Origin: Cryptomeria japonica
Lineage: Eukaryota > Streptophyta > Pinopsida > Cupressales > Cupressaceae
Direction: 5' to 3'
Length of the DNA stretch: 60,000 nt
Assembly: GCF_030272615.1 (NCBI RefSeq)
Contig: NC_081410.1
Span: 291,558,457-291,618,456, forward strand
In this document: positions 8,822-21,067 of the stretch, piece after piece
Numbering within the stretch: the stretch's first letter is position 1
Layout: the number at the start of each line of letters is the position of its first letter
The notes under the pieces: model-generated
Seen by the model: the letters and a program-made list of their open reading frames with translations, nothing else
Database searches by the model: none
What the model was told of the DNA's origin: nothing
Made by a program: the position numbers and the translations under genes

Positions 8822-11800
8822 TTTACGTCATGAACTAAAATATGTACGTGTTGTTTTATAGGAATTTTGGCATCCTCATGAAGTTGGTGGCCATGATCAG
8901 GGTACTCTAGGTAGTTTAGATGATGACCATGTTCTGTGTATACACCAACTCATATTTTTACATGTTCCTGTCCTTCCATTAATGTTTTATTGCTCATATA
9001 TTTAATATATTAATCTTCAGGTGCTATCCATGTTCCTGTGCATACACCACCTCATCTGACCCCATCATCCGCACCTATATTGCCGACTACAATGTTGGCA
9101 ACACGCATCATGCAAGCATCGAGTATTGCACTGCCCTGTGTATCAGGACATGTACCTGGGGATGCAGAGGCCACTGGTGGTGATATTTTAACAACATTTC
9201 TTGGATCTTCCCATATTACTAGTACGAGAACGTTGTCGGTCACATTTGTGGTGACCAATGATCTTGTTCCCACAAAGATAGAGAAGGTTTTAGGTACTTT
9301 AAAATTATTATTGTATATAGTCCAATTGTAATTTACTTATTGATCACTCATTTTGGACTAATGATTCCATGATTTTTTTGTAGGCAATGATGTTTTTTAT
9401 AAGCATCTAAATGATATTACATTGGATATCTTTGGGCCCACCATACGTACACAGTGGAATGCCCAAAATCAACAATTAAAAGATGAACTCATAAACCGTT
9501 TGGTTGTGTTGTTTGGAAATTCAACACATTCAACAAAACCAAGGTCCTTCAGAAAGTTAGCACATATCTAAAGTATGTGAGGGAGCAATATAGGACACAT
9601 TTAGAGAAGAACAAAAAGTACGAGCGACCCCCATGATTCCAAAGAGGGAGTGGAAGGACTTGGTTTCAAATGGAAAGGAGAAAGATGAAAAGAGAAAAGG
9701 ACATACACCACTAGGCGAAGGAAGGTATGTGATACTATTAACAATGTAATTATGTACTAATTACTCTTTATATTTATATAATCTAACATATTTCAAACTT
9801 ATCATAGGCTGCCCAACACATCAAAGGAAAGACTAGAAAAGCATGGACAACACAAACTTGGCTCTAGTGGTTATATGAAAGTCATCGCATGAATTGTAAG
9901 TATCAATAAATGAAATATCGCATCAAAATAATAAATTACAAACAATTTTTTTTAATCAAACAATAGAAGCAAAATTCATGATATTAAGAAAAAATGCAGG
10001 GCTCTAAATTCAATAGAGTGCCCAGAAGATGACATGAAAATTGTCTTCCAACAAGGCTATGGAGTCATGGTTGAACGCCTAAGAGAATTGAGTGGGAAAA
10101 CACAAGATTCTGATGCATCCGTCACATAGGTAAATAAGCTAAATGAAAACTATTTAAAATTGAATACTTGAGCAATAATCTATTCAATGTTAATTTCCAA
10201 CATAAAGTGACTATATTTGTTTTAAATAAGAAAACAATGATAATAATGCATATGACATTGGAATGCAGCCTACTAAGGGTGGAACACAATGTGCACATGA
10301 TGAAGGTCATGGTGTGCATCCCGATACTAGAGGTATTCATGTGCTATACAATTTTTTTTTATGTAATTATTAATAGAATTAAACATTTTTAATTGAAATT
10401 GGTGTAGTAATGAATGTAAACATTTTTGTTTTTTATTTTAGAGCATGTAGAGCATGGTGAACAAGTGGAGCATGATCAGGGTAGACAATATCAGGAACAT
10501 GATGTGCCCCCATCAGGTAAAGACGACCACTATTATTCCTTTAAACGAATTTAATTGCAATTGGTGTATTGATTAATGTAACCTTTCATGTTTCAACTCT
10601 AGAGGATTTAGAGGGTGTTCAGCATGTTGAGGATGAGGCTAGACAAAATGATCAGGAAGATGATGTTGCCCATCAGGTAAAGATCACCCTTGTAATGTTA
10701 TTTTAATTAATGGAATACTTGTAACAATAATAAAAAAAATCTTATGAATTTAACCCATTTCTTTCTTATTGCTGCGGACCCCCCTTTGCCTAAGCATCCT
10801 CGTCGTGAGTACCAAACTAGGCATACATTAAGATCACAAGCGGAGGGCACAACAACTGAAGAGGGGAAAGTGATGAAGAAAACAATGATCCACTTTGTCT
10901 TTACTTAGCTTCAAAAAAAATAAACAAAAATGATTGTAATCGTATTATTTATTAATGAATGAATTTTGTGTTAATGAATGTAATTATGTGTTAATGAATC
11001 TTAATGAATGATATGTGTTAATGAACGTTGATGAATGTTACGTGTTAATGAATGTTAATGAATGTTATGTGTTAATGAATTTTATGTGATTATGAATGAA
11101 TGTTATATGTTAACGGGGAATTTAGAGTGATGTTAGGGGGGGCGGGGCAATTGAGCTCCCACCTTCACGTGGTTGGCCTTGTTAAGTAGAGAATATTAAA
11201 CTATTCTCAAAACAAAGAAAAGCTCAATAAGGTAACACGTTTTTCAATATTTCATTATGCTCCACTGTTAATCTTATAGAATAATGTATTGAATCTTAAT
11301 TGTAGGGTCCAATAGAGCCAACACGAACAACAACACAAGAAGTTACTTAGTGGAGACCATCATAGCTAAGGCCCTTGATTAAGATTTTTTTGTTTATATT
11401 CATATTGTTGATTACAATAAATAGATTTTGTTGTTTATATTCATATTGTTGATTACATAGGAAAATATTCATTTAACTTTTTAAAAGGGCAGTCACCAAA
11501 TACACCAAATAGTTGTCTAAGTCTGAGATCAAAGATTAGCTAAGTCTATTAAGTAGCTAAGATCAAGATTTATCAGTCTGAGATCCAACTATTATGAGAA
11601 ATTTAGTAAAAGTGGAAGCCATTTTGAAGTGATCCATGACTTTCAGTGTGATTGAGGCAAGGAGTTTTGATGCAAAGTCATAGGAAAACTTGGTAGAATA
11701 CCCAATCCCAACATGCATACACACTCTCCAAGGGACTTATTCACTTTACCCTTCTCAAATGACTCAACAAGTCATTGGTTGACAACACATGCTTTCAATG

Positions 11801-12995
11801 TGATCTTCCTTCTTATATCCCTAATTCCCAATAGGCTATGCATACCCTTACAAAGGCAATAGACTAACAATATGGCACAGACCCAAACCACCCATACACA
11901 ATTCCTTCTTACATCCTATGATACATGATTCAAGCATTGGAAGTGATTCTTAAACTTCCTAATATCCTTGTTCTTCACAAATGATTTGCAATCCTACTAG
12001 CCCTAGGTTTTCATTTTTTGGGAAATAACTCACAATTCTCCCAAAACACCAAGAAGAGAAATGATACTCAGATGGAGAGTTGTGTGTCTTCAGGGAAGCA
12101 CACCTAGGGCATACTCATGGAGTGTGGGTTTGTGAGAGTACACCGAGGAGGTGGAATTGATGTGTTAGAGTGGTGAATTTACAAAAGATGAATCTCCAAG
12201 GTTCAGTGAGTGTTTGGGAGTATGTGTGGGGATAGTGCAGACCTAAGAGAAGTCCTCCTATCCCTTGGATGGCCAAGAAACTCATCATTCTTCGACTGTC
12301 CTAAAGTTGGGATGTGGCTAGCCAAGAGAGTTGTTTGACTCATATTTTGTGAGTATGATGTATTGAATGGGTTTTATGATTGGTTTATAATTGGGAAAGG
12401 TGTGTGGATGTTTTGAGAAGAATTTGAAGGTGTGTAGAGACCTTAGAATGAGGAAATGGCAAAGTTTCTTATGTTTGTCCTAAATGTGTATGACTTTCAT
12501 AGAAAGGCAAAATTGTAGCAGTAGGTCTTCTTGAGACTTTTGGGTGGAAGGGAGGGTAAAGAATGGTGTTTTGTCAATGTGAAGGGGTCTCCTTGATGTT
12601 TTTGTGAATACCATTGGATTGGTGTTTTCCTAATTGGCATTGGAAGTTGTGTCTATAAGCAATTAGGTGTCCTTTAGGAGGTATCCTTGTGTGAGTAGGA
12701 TTTTAGGGTTTGGTGTGAATTAGGGAGTGGAGAGCCTCAAGTTGGCCTTGGGAAAGTTGAGTAAGAATAAACTAATGTGTATTAATGGCTGGATGAGGGG
12801 TAGGAAGCATGAGTGCATTTTTGGGATGTGTAAACATTGTGAGTACCTAGTGGCCTTGTGAGGGCTCTTGAAGTTTGGGAAGGGTAATCACCCTGTTTGA
12901 ATAGGTGAGTTGGAAGAAATATCCCCCTAATTGGTTGAGTTTTTATGGGAGAAATATCAACCATACTCACACATCCTTCCACACACATATAACCT
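8822..12995 (+). mobile_element. Repeat R1: decayed spliced transposase-like unit, copy 1
   Basis: A unit of about 4.2 kb present again at about 53600-57795 (R2) in the same orientation with high similarity throughout. The first 2.1 kb looks like a multi-exon gene; the rest (about 11100-12995) is non-coding and ends in GT-rich sequence. R1 begins abruptly at the AT-rich/atpB block, whereas R2 extends about 300 bases further upstream. I did not find terminal inverted repeats, so the element class is uncertain. The coding content suggests a plant DNA transposon of the En/Spm (CACTA) kind. Confidence 0.6.
9021..10907 (+). pseudogene. Multi-exon transposase-like gene remnant in R1
   Basis: Exons are inferred from AG/GT borders conserved with R2: 9021-9293, 9384-9724, 9808-9895, about 9967-10131, about 10269-10330, about 10441-10516, about 10604-10676 and a last exon from about 10776. 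The first exon translates from MHTPPH to FVVTNDLVP. The second has an NDVFYKHLNDITLDIFGPT start and a basic segment with YVREQYRTHL and EWKDL; the third ends LGSSGYMKVIA. The order of basic segment, W-x-x-L and a G-rich end recalls the plant transposase family found with En/Spm elements (Pfam Transposase_24), from memory of the family only. The second exon needs a frameshift in the CGACCCCCATG stretch to stay open, and R2 has the same lesion. No DDE catalytic triad is seen. Confidence 0.5.
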
Positions 12996-14098
12996 TCTTG
13001 AATCCACAATCTTGTTTCATAACTCACAAACACTCTCAAACTTCACATTGTTACTCAACTGGGACTGCCCCTTAAATAAGACTTTTCTTCATCAAATACC
13101 AACTCACAATGCATAAGAATTCTATCAAACACATATGCAACCCCCTTGAATACTATTATTTCTTTACCAAACCACATTTATACACCCCCCTATCCACCCT
13201 AAGGGATTCAACAACATTTATTGCAGGTTTACTGTCTTTAGGGTAGTCATGACAAATGGGGACCTCTCCTCCAACTAGGACATTCTAGCACCTCCAAGGG
13301 TCCCTAAAGGTCTCCACACACCTTTCCCAATTGTATCCCACTCATCAAACCCACTCTTTGCATCTTATTCATAAGATTATAGTCCACTAATCTTTTAGGA
13401 CAGTTATAGGCTCAATTTAGGACAGACATATTAATAATGGTCAATTTTATCCACCAAGGGCCACAATGCCTTGGGAAGGGTCTGCACTAACCCCCCACAC
13501 CCCTTACTACCTTCCTCCAATCTTCCAAGTTCACTTTCACTCTTATATCTACCCAAACATTTCCAATCTTGTTGTCTTTAGAAGTCTGAGACACAAAATC
13601 AGTCACTTTACAATTTGTATTCCTTCATGTTTTTTTGTTCAGATCTCTCCTATACTCTTGAGGCTTCTTCTTGAATATTTTATTCAAGGATACCTAAACT
13701 TTGATGATTAAACCTATTAGAGGAAGAATACATGAGGAGAAAAGGGTCCTTTTAGGTCCACATGGAAGAGACCAAAAAGCATCAACGCTTTGCATCATCA
13801 CCAAAAGATAACACAAAAACACATATACAACACAACATGTATACAATATATAGAAGAATAAAGATACAAATACGAGAATGCCACAAAATCATTAGTCTCT
13901 TTGTATCCTTGTGTCAATGGAGCATTAAGGGTCATCAAAAGAGAATCTAAAAAACAAAAGGCACATCAAGCAACACATCACGAGGAATCAAATCATATTC
14001 CATATTTGAGAAAGCTTATCAAATCATATTCTATATTTGCAATGCTTTATATTCCCTGATGGCAATTCTCTCTTTTTTTTAAATATAGAATGTTCTTC
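12996..14098. other. Non-coding stretch between R1 and the fold-backs
   Basis: Mixed-composition sequence with several C-rich runs; open frames are short. Two near-identical segments, TCAAATCATATTCCATATTT and TCAAATCATATTCTATATTT, sit 41 bases apart near 13987-14038. I see no gene. Confidence 0.45.
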
Positions 14099-14218
14099 AG
14101 AATTCTGATGGACATGCCTAACATAGGCCTCGATGAGAGTGTTGTACCTACGATGAAATTTTTTGTCGTAGGTACAACACTCTTGTCAGAGCTTCCTTGC
14201 ATTTGTCATCAGAATTCT
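14099..14218. repeat. Fold-back 1 (nested inverted repeats)
   Basis: Inner arms of 18 bases are exact complements: 14136-14153 (AGAGTGTTGTACCTACGA) and 14166-14183, around a 12-base loop. Outer arms of 12 bases are also exact: 14099-14110 (AGAATTCTGATG) and 14207-14218. The segments between pair only partly. A transcript would fold into a long hairpin, as for a MITE or a small-RNA precursor. Confidence 0.85.
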
Positions 14219-14320
14219 AACAAAAAAGGGCACTATGCTCCAATGGGAATGTTGTACCTACAACAAAAAATTTCATCACAGGTACATCATTCCAATTGGA
14301 GCATAGTACCCTTTTTTGTT
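14219..14320. repeat. Fold-back 2 (inverted repeat)
   Basis: The arms 14219-14244 (starting AACAAAAAAGGGCACTATGC) and 14295-14320 pair over 26 bases with one mismatch. A second pairing, 14249-14260 with 14280-14291, matches 11 of 12. It begins at the base after fold-back 1 ends and repeats the GTTGTACCTAC core of that hairpin. Confidence 0.85.
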
Positions 14321-17064
14321 GGAATGCTAATGAAAACCCCAGTGCATGGTTCATCGGACGTTGTCGACTTTGTCAAAATTATGATGAATTAGGCTGCCAC
14401 ATTATGTTTCAACTTTCAACAAAGAAGGCGTCAAAATTCTGACAAAATTTGTCCATTGAATAACTGGGTGAAATTTGAGTGACGAAAATATTTTTCATCA
14501 TTTTGTCAGATCTATGACATTAATATGCCAGAATTACAATGATAGTTTGTCTAAAAACAACCCCAATGTGTTAGTGATACTAATCAATGTAGATGTTGAA
14601 ATGAGGAGAAATTTGCTAAGAAGAGTGTGATGAAGTATAGTGAATCAAAGAAGAAAGAAAATTTTGGTCTGGAGAAATAAAAGTGAGAACAAAGGAAGTG
14701 AGCTTGATGTATCAGAAAAGAGAGTAGTTATAGTTATGCAAAAGAGAAAGTTTCATAGCAATTAATGAATACATCAAAGGAGAAGTGACTCAGGGCACAA
14801 AGCCTTAGAGGTCAATGTATTAACAAATGAGAGAGATCTCAGAATAAAATCTGAAAGATAGCACATCATGGGAAATGTTATTACAAAGGAATAATTTGTG
14901 TGCAGTATAGACAAGGCACAAATGCCAGTGAGAAGACTCCATCATAGTTCATTGAAGATAGTAATCGCCACCTTTGAAAGGCATAGGCATTGTGTTTCAT
15001 ATAGGTATGATCACTACAAGAGAGATAGTCACAAAGAACAGTCCTCCCAAAGCTTCCATGGAGTCATAAAGAGAAACTTACAAAGTGTAGTTAAAGGTGT
15101 ATTTTCACAATTAATAGTCACAATATAGCAATGAGGGCTTCAATGAACTATTGAACAGGAGAAACAAATGCATTCATAGGAATTTATACTCTATCATGAA
15201 CAATGAATAGGATATAATCAATGAACTCATGAGTAGGAGCATCAATCCAAGCATATAATCCTTTTTAAAGGCCAATCTACAAATTTGAACAGTGAAGGAA
15301 AAACACAGTGATCAAACAATATCAGGAAAAAATGGTTGGCAATCCACACATGGTAGAGATTACAATAATAACAACAATGAAGTATTAGGATGCTTCATCA
15401 TAGTGGATAGTGGTAATGAGAAATAATCTCATGAATTAGTCGTACAGTAAATATAGTGATTCAAATCACAAAGGAAACACAGTTAGAGAGGAGTCTATAA
15501 AAGACAATGGCTCTACTATAAAAGAAAGAATAGGGAAAAGATCAGCCCTTATAGTTTTTAGAGTGCATAGATCAATCACATGAGGGTACAAATAATGGCA
15601 ATCTTACCAGCCCATATCATAACAGTGATCATAGTCCCTTTGCAAGTTAATTAAAAGTAGTAAGAAGTAGCATCCACTACCATAATGTTCTATGATACAG
15701 TGATCTAGAGAGAAGTTTCTCAAAGAGAATTCAATCAACATAGTGACTTCATACATGTATGAGTGAAAAGATAGTGGAAGGCTACAATAGTTAATGAACA
15801 AAGAATGCACATAGATATAGTGACAAGGACAATGGTCTCAGAACTAAAAATGATTTTGATAGTTGAGAGTGGCATAATGCAATCTCAAGGCCATCCAAAG
15901 ATTCACATCACTGTCAAGTTGTTTCAATACAGTGAGCAACAGTGAAAAGCTCAAGGATAGGATGAGAGTCATAAATAGGTCATACATGATAAAGGAATTA
16001 ATAAAAGAAAAATTTGAATTTTAAATTCAAATTAATCATCAATTCAAACTGAAAATTTAAAAATAAGTTACATGGGTCATCCAAGATTTGAGGAGTTTTT
16101 TTGGGGTTAAACAACAACCTAACCCCTAATTTAAGGGCCTCCAAGGGTTATTCATCAACCAAGGGGAGTTTTGAGGCAGTTAACTAAAAGTAAATCTCAA
16201 TTTTGATCCCTATTTTGTGGGATTTTCAAGCCAATATGCCCAACAACTAAATTTTCAAATTAAATGGCAATTACCACTTGATTTTGAGCATAAGAAGCAG
16301 CCAAATCATCAAGTCAACTCAATCATGGAGCCAAAGGGAGACAAGGATTCAAATTTCAAATAGTTGGAGCCATTTCTTGATATAAGTTAACCTTTTCCCT
16401 CTTTTCTTCTTCAATTCTGAGACTTTTTCTTGGTTGTAGCATAAAGGAAAATTGTTCGTAACTCCTTCCTCATGAGATTTTCAGTCAATGTATAGTATTT
16501 TGCAAACTTGTAATGAAATTTTCTCCTATTTCTAAATAAAGAATCTCATTTCCTTCTGATTTATTGACTTTTCTAGTATTGTATGTGAATGTTTTGATTA
16601 AAATATTGTGATTTTTACTCTGCAATCCTTCATTTTATCTAGTTCCTTCAATTCTTGGTTTAGAAACATGTTACAGTGTTGGTCAATAAATGCATTGTTA
16701 ATTTTTATGTATAGAATTGTCAAAACAACATTGTTTTCCCTTATACAAACATCAAAAAACATTAAACCTTTCATATGAAATATTATTGTAAACTTGTGTA
16801 GTTGGGTTGTGAGCTAATATAGCTTCATAATTGAGTATATTGTGAGTTCAACAATATGTCAACTCTTCTCATTCATTGGTGCATCACCTAATAGTGCATT
16901 TTAGTTTTGAATCATCCTTTTATCCCTTTTCTCAGTCTTAAATCAGTAATTCCTAGGATATCTAAAGGGGAACCAACCCCTTTATCAACCCATAGACTCA
17001 AAATGTTCCAATGTTTCAAGGGATTGTTGAGAATCAAGCTTAGCTTCCAGGCGAAAATCCTTGT
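14321..17064. other. Long non-coding stretch
   Basis: No coding region is supported. AT-rich sequence with many scattered CAGTGATC/TAGTGAC motifs between 14900 and 16000, then T-rich sequence to 17060. A TGTAGCAT string at 16435 resembles the start of the Y-type LTRs, but the sequence after it does not align with them. The material may be very old repeat remains. Confidence 0.45.
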
Positions 17065-17313
17065 GACAACAATTACTTCAATAATCCCTCATTTTACCCT
17101 AATATTAAAATTACACTACTATTCAACTTTCGAAGAAGTGGGCTCCCACACACGCAATTGAGTAAATCCAATCAAAATTATTATCTGACTTTCTAATTAA
17201 TTTTTTGTTAATCTATTGGATTTACCCCATTCTTTCAATGTAATGTGTGTTAATTGGGATGGTTAGTGGTTTTACTTGTTGAAATCCTAATTCCTAATGT
17301 TCACCACATTACA
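17065..17313 (+). repeat. Truncated 5' LTR of element Y1
   Basis: The segment with AATTACTTCAATAATCCCTC near 17074 through CGCAATTGAGTAAAT near 17152 matches the Y1 3' LTR at 20993-21067 plus 27332-27374. The end, ACCACATTACA at 17313, matches the Y2 LTR end at 35102. Upstream of about 17065 the match is lost. Confidence 0.6.
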
Positions 17314-17316
17314 TTT

Positions 17317-17332
17317 TGGTGAACCTAACTCC
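17317..17332 (+). promoter_or_regulatory. Putative primer binding site of Y1
   Basis: TGGTGAACCTAACTCC follows the LTR end by three bases and starts with the TGG expected opposite a tRNA CCA tail. Y2 has TGGTGAACCTGACTCC in the same place. I could not assign the tRNA. Confidence 0.5.
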
Positions 17333-17746
17333 TTTCTTGCTTGTGTTTTATTTGTGGTCTCAAATCTATTTTTTACGCATTTAAAAAACTAATTTTGCAA
17401 TCATAGATCATAATTACATAAATTTAATAGTTAATTTCATAAGAACCCTAATTTATTTTGCTAATTTTGGCTTGAGGGTTCCATAATTTTTTACTTATAT
17501 TTTTGGATCTGATTTTAAGCACTCATAATAAAAAATAATAAATCTGATTTGTTTTCTATTTTACATATGATTACATTGCTTTTTAGTTACCTTTATCATA
17601 ATCATGTGCTAGATAATGACTTCTTTCATTTTACATTGCTTCTTTTCACTCATAATACTTTTGAATATTGCATGTTTAGGGTTTCTAAAATGTTTCCCAC
17701 TTGAAAATCATATCTCAAAGCTTTTAGCCATGTTATATGTTGTTTT
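17333..17746 (+). other. Y1 leader, AT-rich and non-coding
   Basis: AT-rich sequence between the primer-like site and the gag-like region. No coding or strong repeat is seen. It occupies the usual 5' untranslated position. Confidence 0.4.
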
Positions 17747-18672
17747 ATGATGACATTGTTAAGTACATGCATTGCATGTGTAGATCACATAAAGGCTTTT
17801 GTAGACAATCATAATCCTATAAATGGCATTAACAAAGTTAGCACTTGTACCTCTCCTAGGGTATCTAATGTGAATGAGGAAAATTTCACTACTCCTATCA
17901 ATGATCTCTCTAAAAAGAGAAATAATTGAAGATAAATATGATACCTTGCTCATCCCATAGGCATACTCTAGTGCAAGGGGGGCAAAATCCTCATGTTGGT
18001 TTGCCAATCCTTTTAGATCCTCCTTATTCTCATAGAGTTTATCTTAGTCATCAAAACATTTTTAGGCATGATTATTTTGTTAATTTTATTCATAACCTAT
18101 CTCCTCATATAACATTAAGCAAAGATGAAGCCCTAGATGATAAGGATCTTCCCTCTTAGCCTATCAAAGAGGATATGAATAATGATAATAGAAAGGAAAA
18201 ATTTCCTACAAAGGATATTCCTAATTCATCTAATTCTCCTTTTTATCCTTCCATGTGTCCTTATATTACAAATTTTAAAGAGGTTCATGATAATGGTCCT
18301 TGTTCTTCACAATTTAAATATTCTTATATTAGTGGTTATAACATAATCTCAAAACAAGGTTATAGAGGACAAGGACATGGAGAATATAAACAAGGAATCA
18401 TTGTCCCTATAAATGCTCCTTCTCAAGCTAGTACCAAAGTTCTATGGCATCCTCATCATTTACCTATGGATGATTATTTGAAAATTCAAAACTTTAAGGA
18501 ATATCTTGCAAGACATAGAAATTATCGTCTATATAATGGTGCTTCTTCTTCAAACATTCCTTTTTGCTCATATCATCAAACTCATGATCACCATAACAAT
18601 GATTGTCATTCCTTATGTAAAGTTGTTGTTTTCTCAAGGATTCTCTCTTATGTAAGAGGTGTGTATCCTTGA
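17747..18672 (+). pseudogene. Gag-like remnant of Y1
   Basis: Two overlapping frames, 17747-17929 and 17926-18672, the second crossed by a TAG at 18157-18159. The longest open piece, 165 residues (18175-18672), is rich in H, N, S and Y. Near its end is FCSYHQTHDHHNNDC, which resembles a degenerate knuckle of the C-x-x-H type found in the gag of plant gypsy elements (Y2 has FCQYHRQLGH in the same role). Upstream is a basic, proline-rich segment. No protease or reverse transcriptase follows. The gag identity rests on the knuckle-like motif and the position inside the LTR element. Confidence 0.45.
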
Positions 18673-20026
18673 CTTAAACCTTTTTTACACTTGGAAATGT
18701 ATATCTAATATAAACAAACCCCTCACTTTGGGGTCAAAAGTGTGTCATCCTTCATTCAAAATCCCTTCCAGTTAGCAATAGGGTGAAGGTATACATTCTT
18801 GTTTTCCTTCCTCTCTTTTGGTTGATGATGTTATTTTTGTGCAAGAAACTCCTCTTGTAGGTAGATGTCTTTGAGAAAAGATCTCTTCTCCTCCAAGGAA
18901 TCTCTTTACACTTGTTGCAAGATATCTCTTTTTCAACTATCTTATCCTTGCTTGTAATAGTATTACCTCTTTGTCTTATATTTACCAACATTGCTTCCTA
19001 AAAGGATATATCCTTGACATTGAAGGTGTGTATCCTTGTTTCTAGCTTCCTTAACACATCAACATAGGGTTATGTTGACATCTTAAGGGGGTGCATTGCA
19101 TAGCACCCTCTTTGTACTATATTGTACTATATTTTTTTCATGTCTTAAATGAGGTGTTCATTCTCGAACCCAAACAAAACAAATTCTTACACGAGATACT
19201 TCATGCTTGAAACCATATGCAACATTTATATGTGTCTTATACGAGGTTACACATTCTCAAAACTAGACAAAACAAAGTCTTACATGAGATGCTTCATGCC
19301 CAAAAATAGATGCACATTTGTATTTTTATTTTATGTTTTATACAGGTTGTTGTATGCTTGAAACCAAACAAAACAAAGTCTTCTACGAGGTTCTTAACTC
19401 TTGAAACCAGTCAATTGCATATGTAAGATGACTGGAACTAGAAAAACACAACTAGACTATTATAAATCTCCTCCCCAACATAGATCACCTAAAAAAACAT
19501 AGCTAGATTTTGGTATCCTTATCCTCTCTTTCTCTTCCTCTCATGAATCACCTAGAAAAATACAACTAACTCGTGGCATCCATGTTCCTCCTTTCTTCTC
19601 CCCTTGAGATCATAGATTTGCTATTTGTGTTTCATGGTTTTATGCATGATCTTTCTCTTTTTATGTTATTGCTTGTGTCCTTGTGATGACATTTAAAGAA
19701 TGATATTATCAGTTGGGAAATATCGATTGTCGAGGTCTCTTTGACTAGTTGACTTGAGGTCTTCTTTTCATTTTTAGCTTTTTTATTGTGTGTCTTTTGT
19801 ATTTTGTCTTTGTTTATCTTTGTTTTCCTTTTTTTATTTTTCTTGTTTTATGTTTCCTTCCATAAGATTGTGTGAGTTAAGATCCTAAGATTGGGGGCTT
19901 GGTTCCTCAAAATTAGTGATGTCTTATCTCCTTATGATCTTTCTCCTAATTCCTCTTCTCTCTCACCTTTCTACTTTACCACAAGTAATTGCATAGTCTC
20001 ATACTCTTGTTAAAGTGCGGGATAAA
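18673..20026 (+). other. Y1 non-coding region with tandem repeats
   Basis: No gene. It contains three ~95-base tandem units (19149-19420), a small hairpin GGGTGC-ATTGCATA-GCACCC near 19087, and two repeats of the CACCTA(A)AAAAACA type at about 19430-19570. The last bases before the 3' LTR, AAAGTGCGGGATAAA, are purine-rich and may be a decayed polypurine tract. Confidence 0.5.
19149..19420. repeat. Three imperfect ~95-base tandem units
   Basis: Units start near 19149, 19241 and 19335. Each contains a GAGGTT/CAGGTT start, AAACAAAACAAAGTCTT (with small changes) and, in the first two, a GAGATRCTTCATGC segment followed by ATGCAACATTT or ATGCACATTT. Divergence between units shows the array is old. 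Confidence 0.7.
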
Positions 20027-21067
20027 TGTAGCATCGTAAACCATCATGGGTCCAATTTGCACCTCATGTTTGTGCTCCCCCTTTCACCAATATTATCATC
20101 CCCTTTCTATGTTTGTTTGGGCCTGATTATCCAATTTTGATGTCATGTACACCCTTTGGTGGGTCCCACTATGAGATACCCTCCTAGATGGTTTATTATT
20201 TTGGTCTTGTCTATAGAAGGACTAGGGTGTGGAATGCCTTGGTCATGACCAAGCTGCCCCAAAATGCGTCAGTCCCTCTCAAAGGGGCCCCAATTTGAAA
20301 TGGGGTAGGTGCTATATCTCCAGAATAGAATTTGATCCCTAGGGCTACACATGACCATTGGAGGTTGGCCTAATCAATAAATTACCTAGGGAACCCTCTA
20401 TAAAGACATTATATCAATTCATTTTAGATCTAAGACTCCATCCCAATTATTTGTGCATCCATGAAGCATTCATTATCAAACATCATTATAACTCAAGGCT
20501 GCATATTCATCATTCAAATAATGTGGAACAATGTTACATCGATGTTCGTACAATCATGTGTGTGTGATAAGGGTTTTTCATGTTCATGTATTTTTCATGC
20601 CATTATATTCAAATAGAATTGCATCATCATCAACAATTGCAGCTCTACGGTATATTTCCTTAACTTTTATTTTAGTATTTGCATTATTTTATTCATGGTT
20701 AATTCCAAAACTGAGGTTTGAACTAAGGCAAACCCTTATTGCCAACATCTTTCCCTTTCTTTTTGTGTACAAGAAATAGGTGTGGTGATGTACTCAAGAA
20801 ATCTAGTTGAGTCAATAGTGATGAATAGGTCAGCTATCGACAGTGGAAAATTTAGAGGACCAAGGCAAATCTGTGCTACCTTGTTCTGAGAAATCAGGCC
20901 AAAATTTGGAGGATGGGATTTAAATATCTCATTTTGTCTAGATCAAGGTTAGTGGCTCCATGAGATATCTGTAGCTTACTTTTTTTTGTCAAATTACTTC
21001 AATAATCCCTCATTTTACCCTAGTTTTACAATTACACTACAATTCAACTTAGGAAGAAGGGGTTTCC
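20027..21067 (+). repeat. 3' LTR of Y1, first part (split by element B)
   Basis: Starts TGTAGCATCG, like the Y2 5' LTR (TGTAGCATCC) and the solo LTR in E (TGTAGTGTCC). The segment GTTAATTCCAAAACTGAGGT (20698 on) through GTGTACAAGAAATAGGTG matches the same block in those two LTRs. It stops at the element B target duplication (21063-21067) and continues at 27332. Confidence 0.7.
21063..21067. repeat. Target site duplication of B, left copy (TTTCC)
   Basis: TTTCC precedes the TG of the left LTR; the identical pentamer follows the CA of the right LTR at 27327-27331. The Y1 5' LTR serves as a related unoccupied site (17137-17150), reading through where B interrupts. Confidence 0.88.

Noticed and set aside
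9038-9331. Stand-alone 97-residue gene (and its counterpart at 53830-54123)
   Set aside because: It is one exon of the larger spliced unit, with conserved AG and GT borders, and runs into the intron at its end.
11090-12995. Coding sequence in the 3' half of R1
   Set aside because: Frames are short and not preserved between R1 and R2; the conservation there is at DNA level only.
16435-17064. Start of the Y1 5' LTR at TGTAGCAT
   Set aside because: The sequence after it does not align with the other Y LTRs until about 17065, so the match is probably chance.
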